NCBI GenBank assembly: GCA_027563935.2
Contig: CM050454.1
Location: 19,465,501 to 19,529,500, forward strand
Direction: 5' to 3'
DNA length: 64,000 nt
Source of the DNA: Costus lasius
Lineage: Eukaryota > Streptophyta > Magnoliopsida > Zingiberales > Costaceae
The notes beneath the pieces are model-generated. The model ran no database searches. It worked only from the letters and a program-made list of their open reading frames with translations, and had not been told where the DNA came from. The number at the start of each line of letters is the position of its first letter. Positions within the stretch are counted from its first letter, which is position 1. Shown here one piece after another: positions 1 to 12,249 of this stretch. The translations under genes were made by a program, and so were the position numbers.

Positions 1-163
1 AACTTATATTTCCTAAAATATAACTTCTATTTGCTAATGTAGAATTTGTATTAAATAAGGTAGAACTTCTATTTCTTAAGATAGAGCTTCTATTTCCTAA
101 GGTAGAACTTCTATTCCCTATGATAGAATTTCTATTTACTAAGGTAGAACTTCTTTAAAAGGT

Positions 164-657
164 GAAATTACGTGGGTGCTGTGATTATTTTCACGGCCGT
201 ATTCTATAGTCTATTTTTAACAAAACACTTCACGAGGGTGTCGTGATTATTTTCATGGTCGTATTTTGTAGACTGTTCTTTATAAAACTTTTCATGAGGG
301 TGCCATGATTTTTATCACTGCCGTATTTTGTAGACTATTCTTTATCGAACACTCCATAGGGGAGCTGTGATTATTTTCACGGCTGTATTTTGTAATCTAT
401 TTTTAACAGACCACTTCACGGGGGTGCCGTGATTATTTTCGCGGTCGTATTTTGTAGTCTATTTTTAACAGAACAGTTCATGGGGGTGTCGTGATTATTT
501 TCACAGTCGTATTTTATAAACTATTCTTTACAAACGTGGGTGCCGTGATTTTTATCACCACAGTATTTTGTAGACTATTATTTACAGAACACTTTACAGG
601 GGTGCCATGATTATTTTCACGGTAATATTTTATAATTTATTTTTAATAGAACATTTT
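164..657 (+). repeat. 62-bp tandem repeat, eight units
   Basis: Each unit holds a short imperfect palindrome of the form cgtgattattttcacgg, followed by a spacer of the type tattttgtagactattcttta. Unit starts are near 164, 230, 292, 353, 416, 478, 536 and 594. Two inverse units follow at 658-800. The palindrome is like those in the LTR at 19255-19550, which suggests a common origin with Athila-type LTR enhancer arrays. Confidence 0.8.
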
Positions 658-804
658 CACAACACCCCCATGAAATGTTCTATAAAGAATAGTCTACAAA
701 ATACGGTCGTGAAAATAATCACGACAACCCCATGAAGTGTTCTATTAAAAATAGATTACAAAATACTGCCATGAAAATAATCACGGCACCCCCGTAATTT
801 CTCC

Positions 805-1895
805 TTTTAAAGAAGTTCTACCTTAGGAAATAGAAGTTCTACCTTAGGAAATAAAAATTCTACCTTAGAAAATAGAAGTTCTACCTTATTTAATACAAGT
901 TCTACCATAGAAAATAGAAGTTATACCTTAGGAAATAGAAGTTCTACCGTATTTAATACAAGTTCTACCTTAGGAAATAGAAGTTCTACCTTAGTAAATA
1001 AAAGTTCTACCTTATTTAATACAAGTTCTACATTAGTAAATAGAAATTCTACCTTAGGAAATAGAAATTCTACCTTAGTAAATAGAAGTTCTACCTTAGT
1101 AAATAGAAGTTCTACCTTAGGAAATAGAAGCTCTACCTTAGTAAATAAAAGTTCTACCTTAGGAAATTGACATTCTACCTTAGGAAATACAAGTTCTACC
1201 TTATTTAATACAAGTAATACCTTAGGAAATAGAAGTTATACATTAGGAAATAGAAGTTCTACCTTAGTAAATAGAAGTTCTATCTTAGGAAATATAAGTT
1301 CTACCTTACTTAATACAAGTTCTACCATAGTAAATAGAAATTCTACCTTAGGAAATAGAAGTTCTACCTTAGGAAATTGAAGTTCTACTTTAGGAAATTT
1401 AAGTTCTACCTTAGAAAATACAAGTTATACCTTAGGAAATAAAAGTTATACCTCAGGAAATAGAAGTATTACCTTAGGAAATAGAAGTTCTTCCTCAGCA
1501 AATAGAAGTTCTACATTAGAAAATAGAAGTTCTACATTAGAAAATAGAAGTTCTACATTATTTAATACAAGTTCTACCTTTGTAAATAGAAATTCTACTT
1601 TAGTAAATAGAAGTTCTACCTTAGTAAATAGAAGTTCTACCTTATTACATAGAAATTCTACCTTATTACATAGAAGTTCTATCTTATTTAATAGAAGTTC
1701 TACCTTATTACATAGAAGTTCTACCTTATTTTATAAAGTTCTACCTTATTTTATAGATGTTCTACTTATTACATAGAAGTTCTACCTTATTTAATTGAAG
1801 TTCTACCTTATTTATTAGAAGTTCTACCTTATTGAATATAAGTTTTACCTTATTTTATAGAAGTTCTACTTTATTTAATAGTAGTTCTACCATAT
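805..1895. repeat. 20-bp minisatellite, about 55 units
   Basis: Units vary around gaaatagaagttctacctta; sub-variants carry tttaatacaagttc or attacatagaagttc. Unit length is nearly constant at 19-20 bp. Variants are clustered (the attacatag type near 1645-1770), which suggests local duplication rather than random decay. Confidence 0.85.
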
Positions 1896-2062
1896 TACGG
1901 TAGGGGTGTGATATTTGTCACACCTGTAATTTTGAAGATAAGTGGTACAAAGAAATTACGGGAGGGGTGTGATATTTGTCACACCCGTAATGTTGTGTTA
2001 TTCTGGGTACAAAAAAAATTATGGGAGGGTGTGATATTTGTCACACCCGTAATATATATATA
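1896..2062. repeat. Three 65-bp palindromic units
   Basis: Each unit carries the perfect palindrome GGGTGTGA-tatttg-TCACACCC or a close variant (for example 1965-1972 with 1979-1986), flanked by attacg/cgtaat arms. The design is that of the Athila LTR cassettes at 19255, 24850 and 38815, but with a different stem sequence. From 2063 to 2200 there is only AT-rich sequence with no recognisable feature. Confidence 0.75.
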
Positions 2063-2484
2063 TACTTTTATAATTTTTATTTACTTTTATATATTATATA
2101 TATTTTTTTGGGTGGGCCCGCGAGAGAAGTTTGAAACGTAGAAGGCAGAAAGAGAAAATTTTTTTAATATAATTTATGTTATCGTTTGGAGATTCTCGTA
2201 TCTTCATCCAATGGCTGTTAAGCATTCTGCTTTACAAGAGTTCGCCAGGGGCCTTGATGAAGAGTTTTTTCCAATTGGTAGCGATGTCTTCACCAACTCA
2301 ACTACAATGGATGCTGGGGTTCGCTGGACAACGGGCCTAGGGCGGTAGCAATCGTGGGGAAGATAGAGGGGCTGAGTTGGCAGTGAGATTGCAGCGGAAG
2401 GCCTAGCACTGGCGACGAATAGCGTAGAGGAGCTAGGGCTTATCGTGATGAAAATAGGGGAATTATGAACGGCGGCAAGGGCTC

Positions 2485-4325
2485 TGTTGTGTCCGCAAGT
2501 GCGCGGATACTCGAAGTAATAAAAAAATATCGAACCACAGAGACCTTGTTATTAAGTACCAAAGAGTTGATTTCTCACTAACTAAGAAAATTCGAATTCG
2601 ATGTAGCGAACGATCGAAAATTACACGAAATATCAGAGAGAAAAGCTGGGACTAGGATTTCATCCACCTTAATTTCAATGACTAGATATAAATATGTGTT
2701 CGTCAGTTTATTCTTATTATAATAAAGATGTAATTTACATTATAAAGAAATTGTCTCGCTCTCTCGACAATAATCTACAAAGAACAACCCTCGCTCTCGC
2801 GACTGATTATTTAGTGTTAAAAGTAAGTAAATCTTGACATAAAGAATTTAAATCACTCTTGTGGTTAAACTCTTAGTATCAATATCTCAAGTGAAACTAA
2901 ATATTCTCATATCTTAGTTTCACAGATTTTACTTAAGGGTTTCTAACGATCCAATACCTAATTTCTTAGCATATTTTCATGTCTAACTCAATAATATTTT
3001 CTAGATCAGTGTTTCAACAAGAAATTAAACTTCAAAAATCTAGAAATAAGAACAAACCTAATCTCTTAGCATAAGTTCCTAAATCTCAATTTTAGAGTTC
3101 CAAGTTTTACAAATCACTTTTCAGTCTATATCACAAAACTCTAACACATGTTGATAATTGAAACTAGAAAAGATTAAAGACATTAATCACTTAAGTAAAA
3201 TTATCATATCAAAAATATTCTGACGAAATAAAGATTATCTAGTCATTAAGAAATTAAGGGGATTACACCCCTTGTCCCAAAAGAAAATTATGCTAGTATG
3301 GTGGAAAAATTACAATAAAACATTGTTTCGGTAGGATTGAAACTCTAAAAGAAGGAATAGGTTACTGTATACAGTGCTATAATTAAATTACAGCCCGTAA
3401 TTTGCTTCTGAAACGCGATGAACAGTGGTGGCGCCCACGCTTTCTTTGATTTCTCCTTCCTTTGACCTCTTTTCAATTTGAAACTTCTGGTGTGTGTTCT
3501 CCTCCCTCAGGTGTAGCTTCCTCTTAAATTTCACGGCCGATGGTTGTTTGTACGCTTCTCAGCGACTAACCCTATGGCGGCGACGAGAATCTCGATTTCT
3601 CTCTGAATCGTAAATAAAAATTGGGGCCTTTTGTTCTGAGATCTTCGCCTCTTCTTATAGAGTTTTCTCCTTCCTTTGATTTTTGAAATGGTGGTATAAA
3701 TCGCCTGGAATCATCGACGCAAAAATTGGGCTATAGTAACGCTGGAAGAATCGGGCAGAGTTGGCCACTTGGGTTATAATTACGGCTCGTAAAAATTATT
3801 ACAGCAGTGCCGTAATTCTTTCTGTGAAGAAATTGGAAAGAATCACGGGTTGTAATATAAACCACGGTAGTGTCGTGTTTTAACCTTTATGCTTCAAAAT
3901 TTGGCTCGATAAAATCACGGCCGTAATAGAATTACGGTAGTGCCGTAATTTCTGCTGGATAGAAATCTTCAAATTTTACGGTAGAGGAAATAAATTACGG
4001 TAGTGCTATGGTTTATTCTGTAAGTCCAGTAAAACCACAACCCGTAATATAAATTATGGTCTGACGTAATTTTGCTAAAAACTCTGATTTGCGTAAAATT
4101 TGATGTGTAATCTCCTCTTGATAATTGGAATTTGTCTATGCATTTGGTTTGCTTGAAAATCCATTAAAATGATGCCTTTTCACCTGAAAATGATCAAAAA
4201 TGAGAAAAGGTGTAGATTCCGAAATATTTGATAAATAAGGCATAAAAATAAGCAAAAGAGCATGAATATGACTCAAAAAGACCAATCAAATAATACAAAA
4301 TATACTATAAATTTTTGTGTCATCA
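2485..4325 (-). mobile_element. Athila-type solo LTR (1841 bp)
   Basis: The ends are tgttgtgtccgc on the left and gtgtcatca on the right, matching the LTR at 40000-41470 (tgataagtatccgc...cgcatca). Flanking 5-mers are GGCTC (2480-2484) and GGCTT (4326-4330), a 5-bp target duplication with one change. No internal region remains, so this is a solo LTR. It contains a palindromic cassette array (3770-4075) and a 10-bp hairpin stem (2891-2900 with 2914-2923). Confidence 0.75.
3770..4075 (-). repeat. Palindromic cassette array in solo LTR
   Basis: About five units of roughly 65 bp, each with a pair of facing cgtaat/attacgg arms such as aattacggtagtgccgtaatt. It occupies the U3 side of the LTR, as do the arrays in the other Athila LTRs. 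The units are more diverged from each other than in the younger LTRs. Confidence 0.7.
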
Positions 4326-4871
4326 GGCTTCGTTCTTATGACCCCGTCGGTGGCGGTGCTCGAGGAACGTCCGCCTTGTCATAGAGTGTCCACCCGACAG
4401 GGCTTGGCCGGTCAGTGGCCGGTGCTGGAGTTTTGGAGAGGAGCAACCTTGAGAAGCCCTATTTTGACGAAGGCAGGGGTGCGTTGTGACTGGTTGCGGC
4501 AGCTGGGTTCCGCTTGAACTTGAAGCCAAGGAGGTGCAGGGATTGGCGTTCCTCTAGCGACTCTAGTCCGAGCTGAAGACGAGGGGAAGGAAGTTGACGG
4601 GGCGTGGAAATGGCACCGAAGAAGTGTTGGCAGCAACACGGTGACGAGAGAGAGCACATGCACAATAAAGACAGAGACAACAAAATCACTTGTATTAGAA
4701 TGCTGCTGCTATGAAAATAAACGAAATACACATATTTATAGGGAAATAAAATAGCATGTCTATGTCTAAAAATAAAACCACTAAACCTCAATACACGACA
4801 CCACTAATCCTCAACCCTCACATCACACACATGATATAAAGTTATGTTTACATATTTGTTATTTTTAACAC

Positions 4872-7330
4872 TCCCTCTTAAACACGACTCTAACACTTTA
4901 ACTTGACACTAACTAACTCTAAGCATATATCACAAACATATTATGTTGCACCCCTAGAATAATCATGTAATTGAATATTTGTTTTATAATTCAATCTCCC
5001 ATGATTCAAATCAAATAAATTTAGAAACTCACAATTGAGAATAACCTCAACACTATACTTATATATTTCTAGGGTTGCAACAACATCACTTATCAAATTT
5101 ATACAAAACATCACACTACTAGTATGAACATTATAATTCTCATTTATACAACTAGCTCACAAGATAGAATCAAACATCAAACTTCATATATACATTCACA
5201 AGTTCATATTGTTTTATCATGGTGCAACATTGTTCTAACCAAAAGGCATATACAAGTGAGTTTTCTCTCAGCTCAACAAAATCTTCTATTGCCCCAAGGA
5301 AAAGCAACCAAAAGCTAACCTGTAATATATATAAAATCACAAGAGTGAGCTAGAAAACTCAGCAAGAACTACATAGCCCATAGAATAAATACATTTGTAG
5401 TCTAACTTTTGAAAATATAGTTCATGAATATTATAACCAAATATGAGAAAGAGATTGATATCATAAGCATCAAGAACAATGGGCATATGAATACAATAGC
5501 TTACAAGTATCTAAACCATTATAGGAACACATGATCAGATCACTATCACAAGGTAGCAATAAACATATAGAACTAATAACTGATAGCATATCTCATGAGT
5601 ATCAAAAGTATCATATGAGAACAAGTATCAAATCCGAACAAGTATCAATGATATCAAAACATCATAGAAAGACGGTATCATACAAAGAGTAGTGGGAACA
5701 AAGCAAAACAAAGTCTGCCACGTCTGGAAGCAAGACTAACCCACGTCTGGGAAAGCCCACAAAGCAAAAGCCAACAAAGGGCTCACCATGGCCCAACCAA
5801 ATGTGAATGGAGGGATTCTAGAGGTGGCTCCCATGGATTCAAGAGGTGGCCCCCATTATTTCTAATGTGACACTTTACTCCATGTAGCACTTAGTTCCAC
5901 ATCCATCACCTGATTCCCATACATGGGATCAAATCATTTTCCCACTAGAGTTGTAAGGGCCAAAGGACAAAGTTACCAACTTAGTGTTAGTCTTGTATTA
6001 TACACCAATGCCCTTACAACATGATCATCATGGATAAAAGTATCAATAAAAGGATATCCATGAATCAGACTAATAATAATACTGGATCCATTTACTAAAA
6101 GCATAAACATGCTTTACCACTTATACCACAATACTGCTAGGCTAAGAGTAAAATATGTCAACCTGATCAACCTAATTTATTCCAATGAATCATAAGGATA
6201 TATGCAATATCCTCCTACCAAATAGGAGTCATTGAAACCAAATTTGAGTCTACTTTCCAATAAAACTTGTTTGATACAATTTGACAAAATACACAAAAAG
6301 ATATATGGATTAGAGTGACAAGGGGTCAACCTGCCTTGTTTCTAGTATTGAACTAGATAATACAGTCAGTTGAAGGATATTACACAAATTACAAATATGC
6401 AATATATGATCCATTGGAAATCTATTTGAATATGCTTTCGTTTGAAACAAAAATCATTCAAAACCGATTTGTATGTCAATAGTTATAAGCAAACGAACAC
6501 AAGAAGGTCAGATTGGTATTATAGAATAGATGTGCTGAATGTTGCTATGTATTGGATGCCTTCATGTTGAACCACTATATGCAATATCAGATTTATTGGA
6601 AAGATAATCAAGTTCTCTTTCATGCACAATAGATTTTGGCAAAGAATCTTGTGTATAGACAAAGTTATACAAGAATAACCATAACAAGGTCAGATGTGCA
6701 TGAATTGCATCATCCTATCCACTATCATAAAATTTTCCATATTAATTCAAGAAAACCATCCAAATTCGATATGATTACACCAAATCAGAGAATAAAATAG
6801 GTATTTTAGGGTATTTTAATGTAATCTATGGTTTTGGAAAACATAAATCTAGGCTTAGGGTAGAAACTTACTTTAATCAAAGATTTGAGCTCTCTAATCT
6901 CTTCTTCTCCAATTTCACCACCTTCACTTTGCTCTCCCCCAAGCCAAACGAAAGTTACTAGTGAAAACCTTCATATTTTCCCTTTTTCTCCTTCAGCCTT
7001 ATCCCTTAGTAGGAGGTGTCAAGTGTAGGTTGATTCCATCTCTCAAGCGAGCTTGAGGTGGCATGGAAGCTAAGCATGGCATGGTAAGTAAATGCTCAAT
7101 TCTCACTTACATTTCTCTTTTCCACTTTCTCTTTTTTTTTTTATTTCTCCTAACTTGAGTTTTAGTTCCCTTCCTTTAACAATACTTCACTTGATATGTA
7201 TTATGTATCATGACATGAATGGGTGACAAAATACACATGTGCTTTGATTCTAATGTAAAATGGAATGAGATTAAAAATATAAGTTAATCTTCATAATTAG
7301 TGTACTAAAAGTATGGATATTACATCTTAA
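4872..7330 (-). other. AT-rich non-coding region, LTR-like
   Basis: No ORF of note. Read on the minus strand it shows stretches resembling long LTRs of chromovirus-type Ty3/gypsy elements: a leader-like part at 6850-7100 with gcttgggggagagcaaag, and a gagttttctagctcac segment near 5350. The borders and any target duplication could not be found. It lies between the copia LTR end at 4871 and the truncated copia RT at 7345, so it may be an inserted solo LTR. Confidence 0.3.
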
Positions 7331-7344
7331 CCAATGCCTTCACG

Positions 7345-8960
7345 ATGCTAATATCTCCTTGCCACGATCTTTGCTTTATGTCTTTTCTTCTTTCTTTTAC
7401 TATATGCCCTTTTACCTTTTGTATTAGTATGCTCTTCTATTTCTTTGTTGATAATCCTTCTCCTTCTGAATTGATCATCTTCATTAACTTCAACAAAGTT
7501 AATAGGCTCTATATCTACAAAGTGACATATATAGATACCATCTTCAAGATATAAGTCTTCTAATTCTATTGTGTGGGGATGTCCTGAACTCTCTCCAATC
7601 TCCCAAGATTTAGCTTAAGGCATAATTTCATATTCGTCAAGACTAGTCTTTTGCTTTTCTTTTTCTTGCTCTTTGTCTTTTCTTTGCTCATGCTCATTAT
7701 TTGCATTTATCTTATAACCGATTTTTTCTTGTTCTTCATAGTGATCTTGGCATGCTTCCAAATATTTAACTATGACTTCCTCTTGTACATCCGTCTTCAG
7801 AGAGTCTTCAAACGTGGTAATACTATTGTCATTCTCATCATCAAAATCTATAAACCAAAATTTATTTCTACACATGTCAATGTAACAAGAATCTACCTCC
7901 GGTGTAGAGTTCTTATATGCCATTGGAAGTGTACAATCTATCTCTTCATCTCTCTTCTTTTGATCTTCATTACTTTCTTTTTGAGATAAATAAACCCTTT
8001 CATCACAAGCATGATTGCTCCCTAGCATAATGTCCAAAATTATGAAAATTATAATATTTAACTTTTGACTTGTCATATCTTCTCTGAGTTTTGATTAAGT
8101 CTATTTTGAGCTCCTTCTCTTCTTGATATCAACTGCAAAGTATCATCATCTTGGTCTTGTATACTTCTTCCTCTTTGAGCTCTTCCTCTTCTTGATGCAA
8201 AATGAGAAGTATCATCTTGTTCTTCAATACTTCTTTTCTTTATAGTATCTTTTAGACTTAATCTTGATTGTAGAACCATATCCAAAGGTTCTTTTCCTCT
8301 TCTGTTTAACTTCTCCTCATGGGCTTCTAAAGAGCCAGATAATTCTTCTAAGGACGTTACTTTCAAGTCCTTTGATTCTTCTATAGCCGTAACAATATAG
8401 TGAAATTTCTCAATCAGAGATCTAAAAATCTTCTCAATTACCTTAACTTCAGGTACTTCATCACCCAACCTTCTCATCAGATTTGCAATTGTTGCAACTC
8501 TTGAGATATACTCTGATATTCTTTCAGATTCTTTCATATAAAGAGCTTCAAACTCTCTTCCCAAGCTTTGAAGGCGAACCCTTTTGGCCTTCAAGCTTTC
8601 TTTACAAGCACTTTGTAATATCTCCCATAGTTGCTTGGTTGTTGTTGCATTAGATATTTTCTCAAATGTTGCTTCATCCAGTGCTTGATGAATCAACGAA
8701 ATAGCTTTTTGATCCTTCTTTCTTGAAACTTATAGAAGATCTCTCTGTGCTTGATTTAGAGTGGCTAGATCAGCTAAAGCTACATAACCATTTTCTACCA
8801 TATCCCACACATCATGTGCACCAAGTAACGTTTTCATTCAGATGCATCAATTATCAAACTTTTCACTAGAGAATTTTGGAACTTAGAATGACATTATGCC
8901 ATTGTTCATCATAAATTAGAAATTTTCTAGATCCAACCCCTAGATCAAATGTGGTAGACT
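7345..8960 (-). pseudogene. Ty1/copia gag-protease-RT remnant
   Basis: Minus-strand order is gag (8960-8073), a degenerate zinc knuckle (near 8060-8010), protease-like sequence (7950-7780) and the start of RT (7500-7345). Gag is of the UBN2 type: ATTTKQLWEILQ, then AKRVRLQSLGREFE and IEESKDL. In another frame the knuckle reads YYNFHNFGHYAREQ, a CX2CX4HX4C box that has lost cysteines. The RT start is seen in a run ending HKAKIVARRY, like the usual KARLVAKGY. At least one frameshift near 8700 and loss of the integrase make it non-functional. It is cut at about 7330. Confidence 0.65.
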
Positions 8961-9849
8961 CACCTGGCTTACTGGATTTGTCACAAGTTGGACGAAAATC
9001 GGTCTAAAGAGAATGGATCAAATTGAACCAAATCGATTGACCTAAAATTAGGTCAAAATTGGGTTGGTTCAGCAGGCGCCGAGCTAAAATTCAGCAGACT
9101 TGCGAGCGAAACGCTCGTGTTCGGAGTGCAGTCGGTGTGTTCGTGCACAGAGGCTGCGAGCGGCATTGAGCGGTGGGCCGGCAGGAGACTCTCGGCAGGC
9201 GAGCGGCGGTGCTTCGTGAGAGACAAAGGCGTTCAACTGCGTGATCAGATATTTGAGTAAACCCGTCATATTGAACCGAAATTAGTTCAAAAATTAGACC
9301 TCAATTGGTCTTAATTAGATCCGAATCTCTCTGACCAAATGGACAAAACCAAAGAACTGGGCAGGAAGAAAAGTGGCGATTCAAGCATCGAAGGAGAATG
9401 GATTTTGTATAAGAAATTTCATTCAACGTATCCATGAATGAATGTAGATGCTGATACATCTTATAGGAAATAGCCGTTGGGTTCCTTCCATTGGTGACCT
9501 CTCGCAGCTGAGCTGGTTGTCCCCTCGTTCATGCATGCTGCAATCTTCTCCTTCACGCAAGATATTTTGCTCCCTGCAGTTTCCTCTTTTGCGCTGGTAC
9601 CATTTCAAGACTCGTTCGCTTTCTTTCTAAGAAGGGTTGATGCTCATCGGGCTATATAGTTGTTTGTTTTTGGGTTGCGCATTTGGGCTTTCCTTGGGCT
9701 AGGGCTAGACTTTCTTATGGCTTAATTTTTTTCCTTGGCTAGCTTGGCTCTCCTTGGACAGAAATTTATACAAGATAGAGTAACCACTCGTTTGTGCAGG
9801 ACCTTTTTGATGGACATGGGTGTTTTCATGTTTAGGATACTTTGGACTT
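8961..9849. other. No gene seen; retroelement leader/LTR debris
   Basis: A GC-richer stretch at 9080-9230 and a segment at 9360-9640 give short ORFs on both strands without recognisable protein similarity. The position upstream (minus strand) of the copia gag fits its leader and 5' LTR, but the LTR ends and primer-binding site are not recognisable. Confidence 0.3.
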
Positions 9850-11970
9850 GTTAAGGTTTGTCACTAATAAATTATTTATTTGACAATCTTCTCTACTGTC
9901 ATTTTGAAATAGAACTCAGAGGGGGTTCAAACTTACTTGATGTTCCCTAAGGTTAACAGCATTTCCTCTTAGTCTATAATGTATTGCTCAAGTTGTTCCT
10001 TCATCACTAACATCTCATCTATGTAAGCATCCATATTTCTTTCCAACCACTTTTGTAAAACTCGATTCATGAGTCGATGGTATAGGGTGCCAATGTATAA
10101 TTAAACTATAAAATATTTCCAAACTCCATTTAGTCGGCTATATGGATCTCATCCTTAGGACACTAGTCTAGAAAATGCATCAATATAGGATATATTTAAG
10201 TGCCCTATATTAATGTCAATCATTTTATGAGTGGATATTAGTCATTCACACACACCTTACTTAGGTCAGTAAAATTAATACACATTCTACACTCCCTATT
10301 AGCTTTCTTGACCAATAATAGATTTATCACCCACAATGAAAATTTTAAATTCACTTTAAATCATGCCTCCAAGAGTTCTAACTTCTTCTTTATTGGGATC
10401 AAGTAAGTCTTGAGTGAAGGGTGATTATTATTAGATCTTCACAATGTAAGAAGATGGAGTTTGTGCATTGCTAATTCAAGTTGAGCCCTATACATCATTG
10501 TGGTTCAATCGATGACCTTGACATGCTCTTTTATGAGTTGGACAAGTTAGTAGTTCATCTCTTGTAGGCAGTTAGAATTTATCTAGGATGGCCTTTTTGG
10601 AAGGCAACTTGTTTAATTGGATCCATTAGGACCAGATGAGAGTAACTCTTAGCTTCTTTGAATTATGAAGGTAGAAATGTTGAATTTTTTACCATGGTGC
10701 TTAAGGATGACAATCAATAAAAATGAGGTAGCATTCATGAGATTCCCTCAAGGCACTATAGACCTCATTGACTCTATCCTTGATCAAGAATTTCATTACT
10801 ATTAAATAAGTTGATATAGCCCCCCCTTAGTTGGTTCTTTGTAGGTTGCACCCAATTAGTTCACTATGAGCCACCCAATAATACCATTATATGCGTAGAG
10901 TGCATTACCACAAGGAATTTGCTCATAATCATCTTCATGTGTAGAGCAATGACAACTATTATGTAAAGTGATATAGTTGATATTAGCTCAAGTGAATCCC
11001 CATGAAACTATGAAGGATGTGGACTAATGGGGAAGTGTAGAAGAAATTTTTTTTTTTTTTTCCAAAGTATCAAAGTAGATGATATTGGTGGAGTTTTTCA
11101 TTGTCCATTGGGAGAATCAAGTAATGAAAGTATGATGTCTTTGATTTGATAACTAGTATGTCATTATTTTCTAACTCAAGCCAAGTTGTATTTACATTAA
11201 AAAATAATTAAAAAAAGGATAGCATTGAGTCCTTGTCTCTTTACACTCATTCCCCTAGTAGTAATCGCTATCACACATAGGCTTTCTTCTATGAAGCATT
11301 GAGGCCTCCCCTATGGTTCCTCTAACGGTGATATCAACTTGATGTGTTATTTTACCTCATGGTTTAGGTTTAGGTAGTGAAGAAGATAATAGTTGCTTGA
11401 AAGAAGATGATTTGTCCAACCAAATTTTCTACTTTCGTAGTAATGAATAGCTTCTTGCCTAATGAGCACTTCAATCTAATCCTTTAAATCACTACATGTT
11501 TCTCTGGTATCCTTGCCTTTTTCCAACAAATCTATGTATTGGTTGGAGTCTTCTTGATCAACTATAAAGCCAATTTGCCTAATCATAGGTCATTTGACAA
11601 AAAAACATGAATATGACATGAATATTTTCTACTTATTGCACATCTCCCTTGAAGTGCACTTTATAATCAATCGAAGTCTCCCTTTCTCTTTGCTAGATGG
11701 TAAGTAGCCCATTTGTCCTTTGTAAATCATTTAGCTCTTAATAAATTGGTCTTTGAAGCTATAGGTAGGGACTTCAAATGAGTTGATTGATATATTGGAA
11801 AGTCTAGAAAACAATCTCCACGCATTTTCTTATAGGGTGATGTAAATCACTAGACACATCATAGCATTTGCCATCCCAAAACTAAAATCATCTATGCTCT
11901 TAAGGCAATTAGGCATTCACAAGGACTCCTTGTTCCATCGTAAGGGTCAATAATCAAAATCTTAAATCAT
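9850..11970 (-). pseudogene. Decayed Ty3/gypsy gag-pol remnant
   Basis: Minus-strand translation shows broken but recognisable pieces. RT is at about 10320-9930: NRECRMCINFTDLSKVC (usual form WRMCIDFTDLNKAC), then APYHRLMNRVLQ and YIDEMLV, the last in the place of the YVDDM active site. A gag-like stretch lies at about 11960-11480. Many stops and frameshifts are present. No LTR could be assigned. The pattern fits the Tat/Retand side of Ty3/gypsy; that lineage call is an inference. Confidence 0.5.
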
Positions 11971-12175
11971 TTAGCATTCCATCCACTATTTTTTTAATAA
12001 ATAGTATATCAATTACAACAATTCAAAGAGAAGTTTGAAAGAAAAATATAATAAAAAAGGAATAACGCTATGAAATATAAAAAAAATATAGCAAAAAAAA
12101 ATTTCAGTAAATTAATGTGGAATAGATTATCTTAAGCCATGCTCCATTATTTGGTCAATATCGATCCCTTTTTTG

Positions 12176-12249
12176 AAATATACTTGTTCCATTCCGCTAC
12201 AAAAGCGAAGGTCAACCAACCAAAATATACTTGTTCCATTCCGCTACAA
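12176..12249. repeat. 27-bp direct repeat, 47 bp apart
   Basis: A 27-bp sequence ending in cttgttccattccgctacaa occurs at 12176-12202 and again at 12223-12249 without change. It looks like a recent local duplication. The rest of 11971-13080 holds no supported gene; overlapping short ORFs on both strands share no domain. Confidence 0.85.

Larger units (their letters stand above)
1..1895. repeat. Foldback of two nested tandem-repeat families
   Basis: Positions 1-165 are a 20-bp tandem repeat read as tagaacttctatttcctaag. Positions 164-657 are eight units of about 62 bp. Positions 658-800 are two such units in inverse orientation, and 805-1895 is a long inverse run of the 20-bp repeat (gaaatagaagttctacctta type). 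The order is therefore A-B-B'-A', a large inverted repeat centred near 657. The left arm is cut by the window start. No coding potential is seen. It may be a foldback transposon end or an expanded LTR region, since the 62-bp units resemble the palindromic cassettes found in LTRs further on. Confidence 0.85.
2200..4871 (-). mobile_element. Ty1/copia-like LTR split by a solo LTR
   Basis: On the minus strand a purine tract (TTTAAGAGGGAG) is followed at 4871 by TGTTAAAAATAAC, a typical polypurine tract/LTR start. Further on is a TATA-like tataaatatg near 4735. The LTR body runs through 4331 and resumes at 2484 after the inserted solo LTR; its far end is unclear, near 2200. No gene is supported here: the overlapping small ORFs on both strands are chance. 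The element body belonging to this LTR is not clearly identified; the copia remnant at 7345-8960 is a candidate. Confidence 0.5.

Noticed and set aside
805..1895. Regular short repeats that could suggest a CRISPR array
   Set aside because: Units are contiguous 20-mers without unique spacers, in plant DNA; it is a minisatellite.
1908..2141. 77-codon ORF on the plus strand
   Set aside because: It translates the palindromic 65-bp repeats and an AT-rich tail; its repeats mirror the DNA repeats.
4317..4791. Overlapping ORFs on both strands
   Set aside because: They lie in a copia LTR and the solo LTR end; no domain, and mutually exclusive frames.
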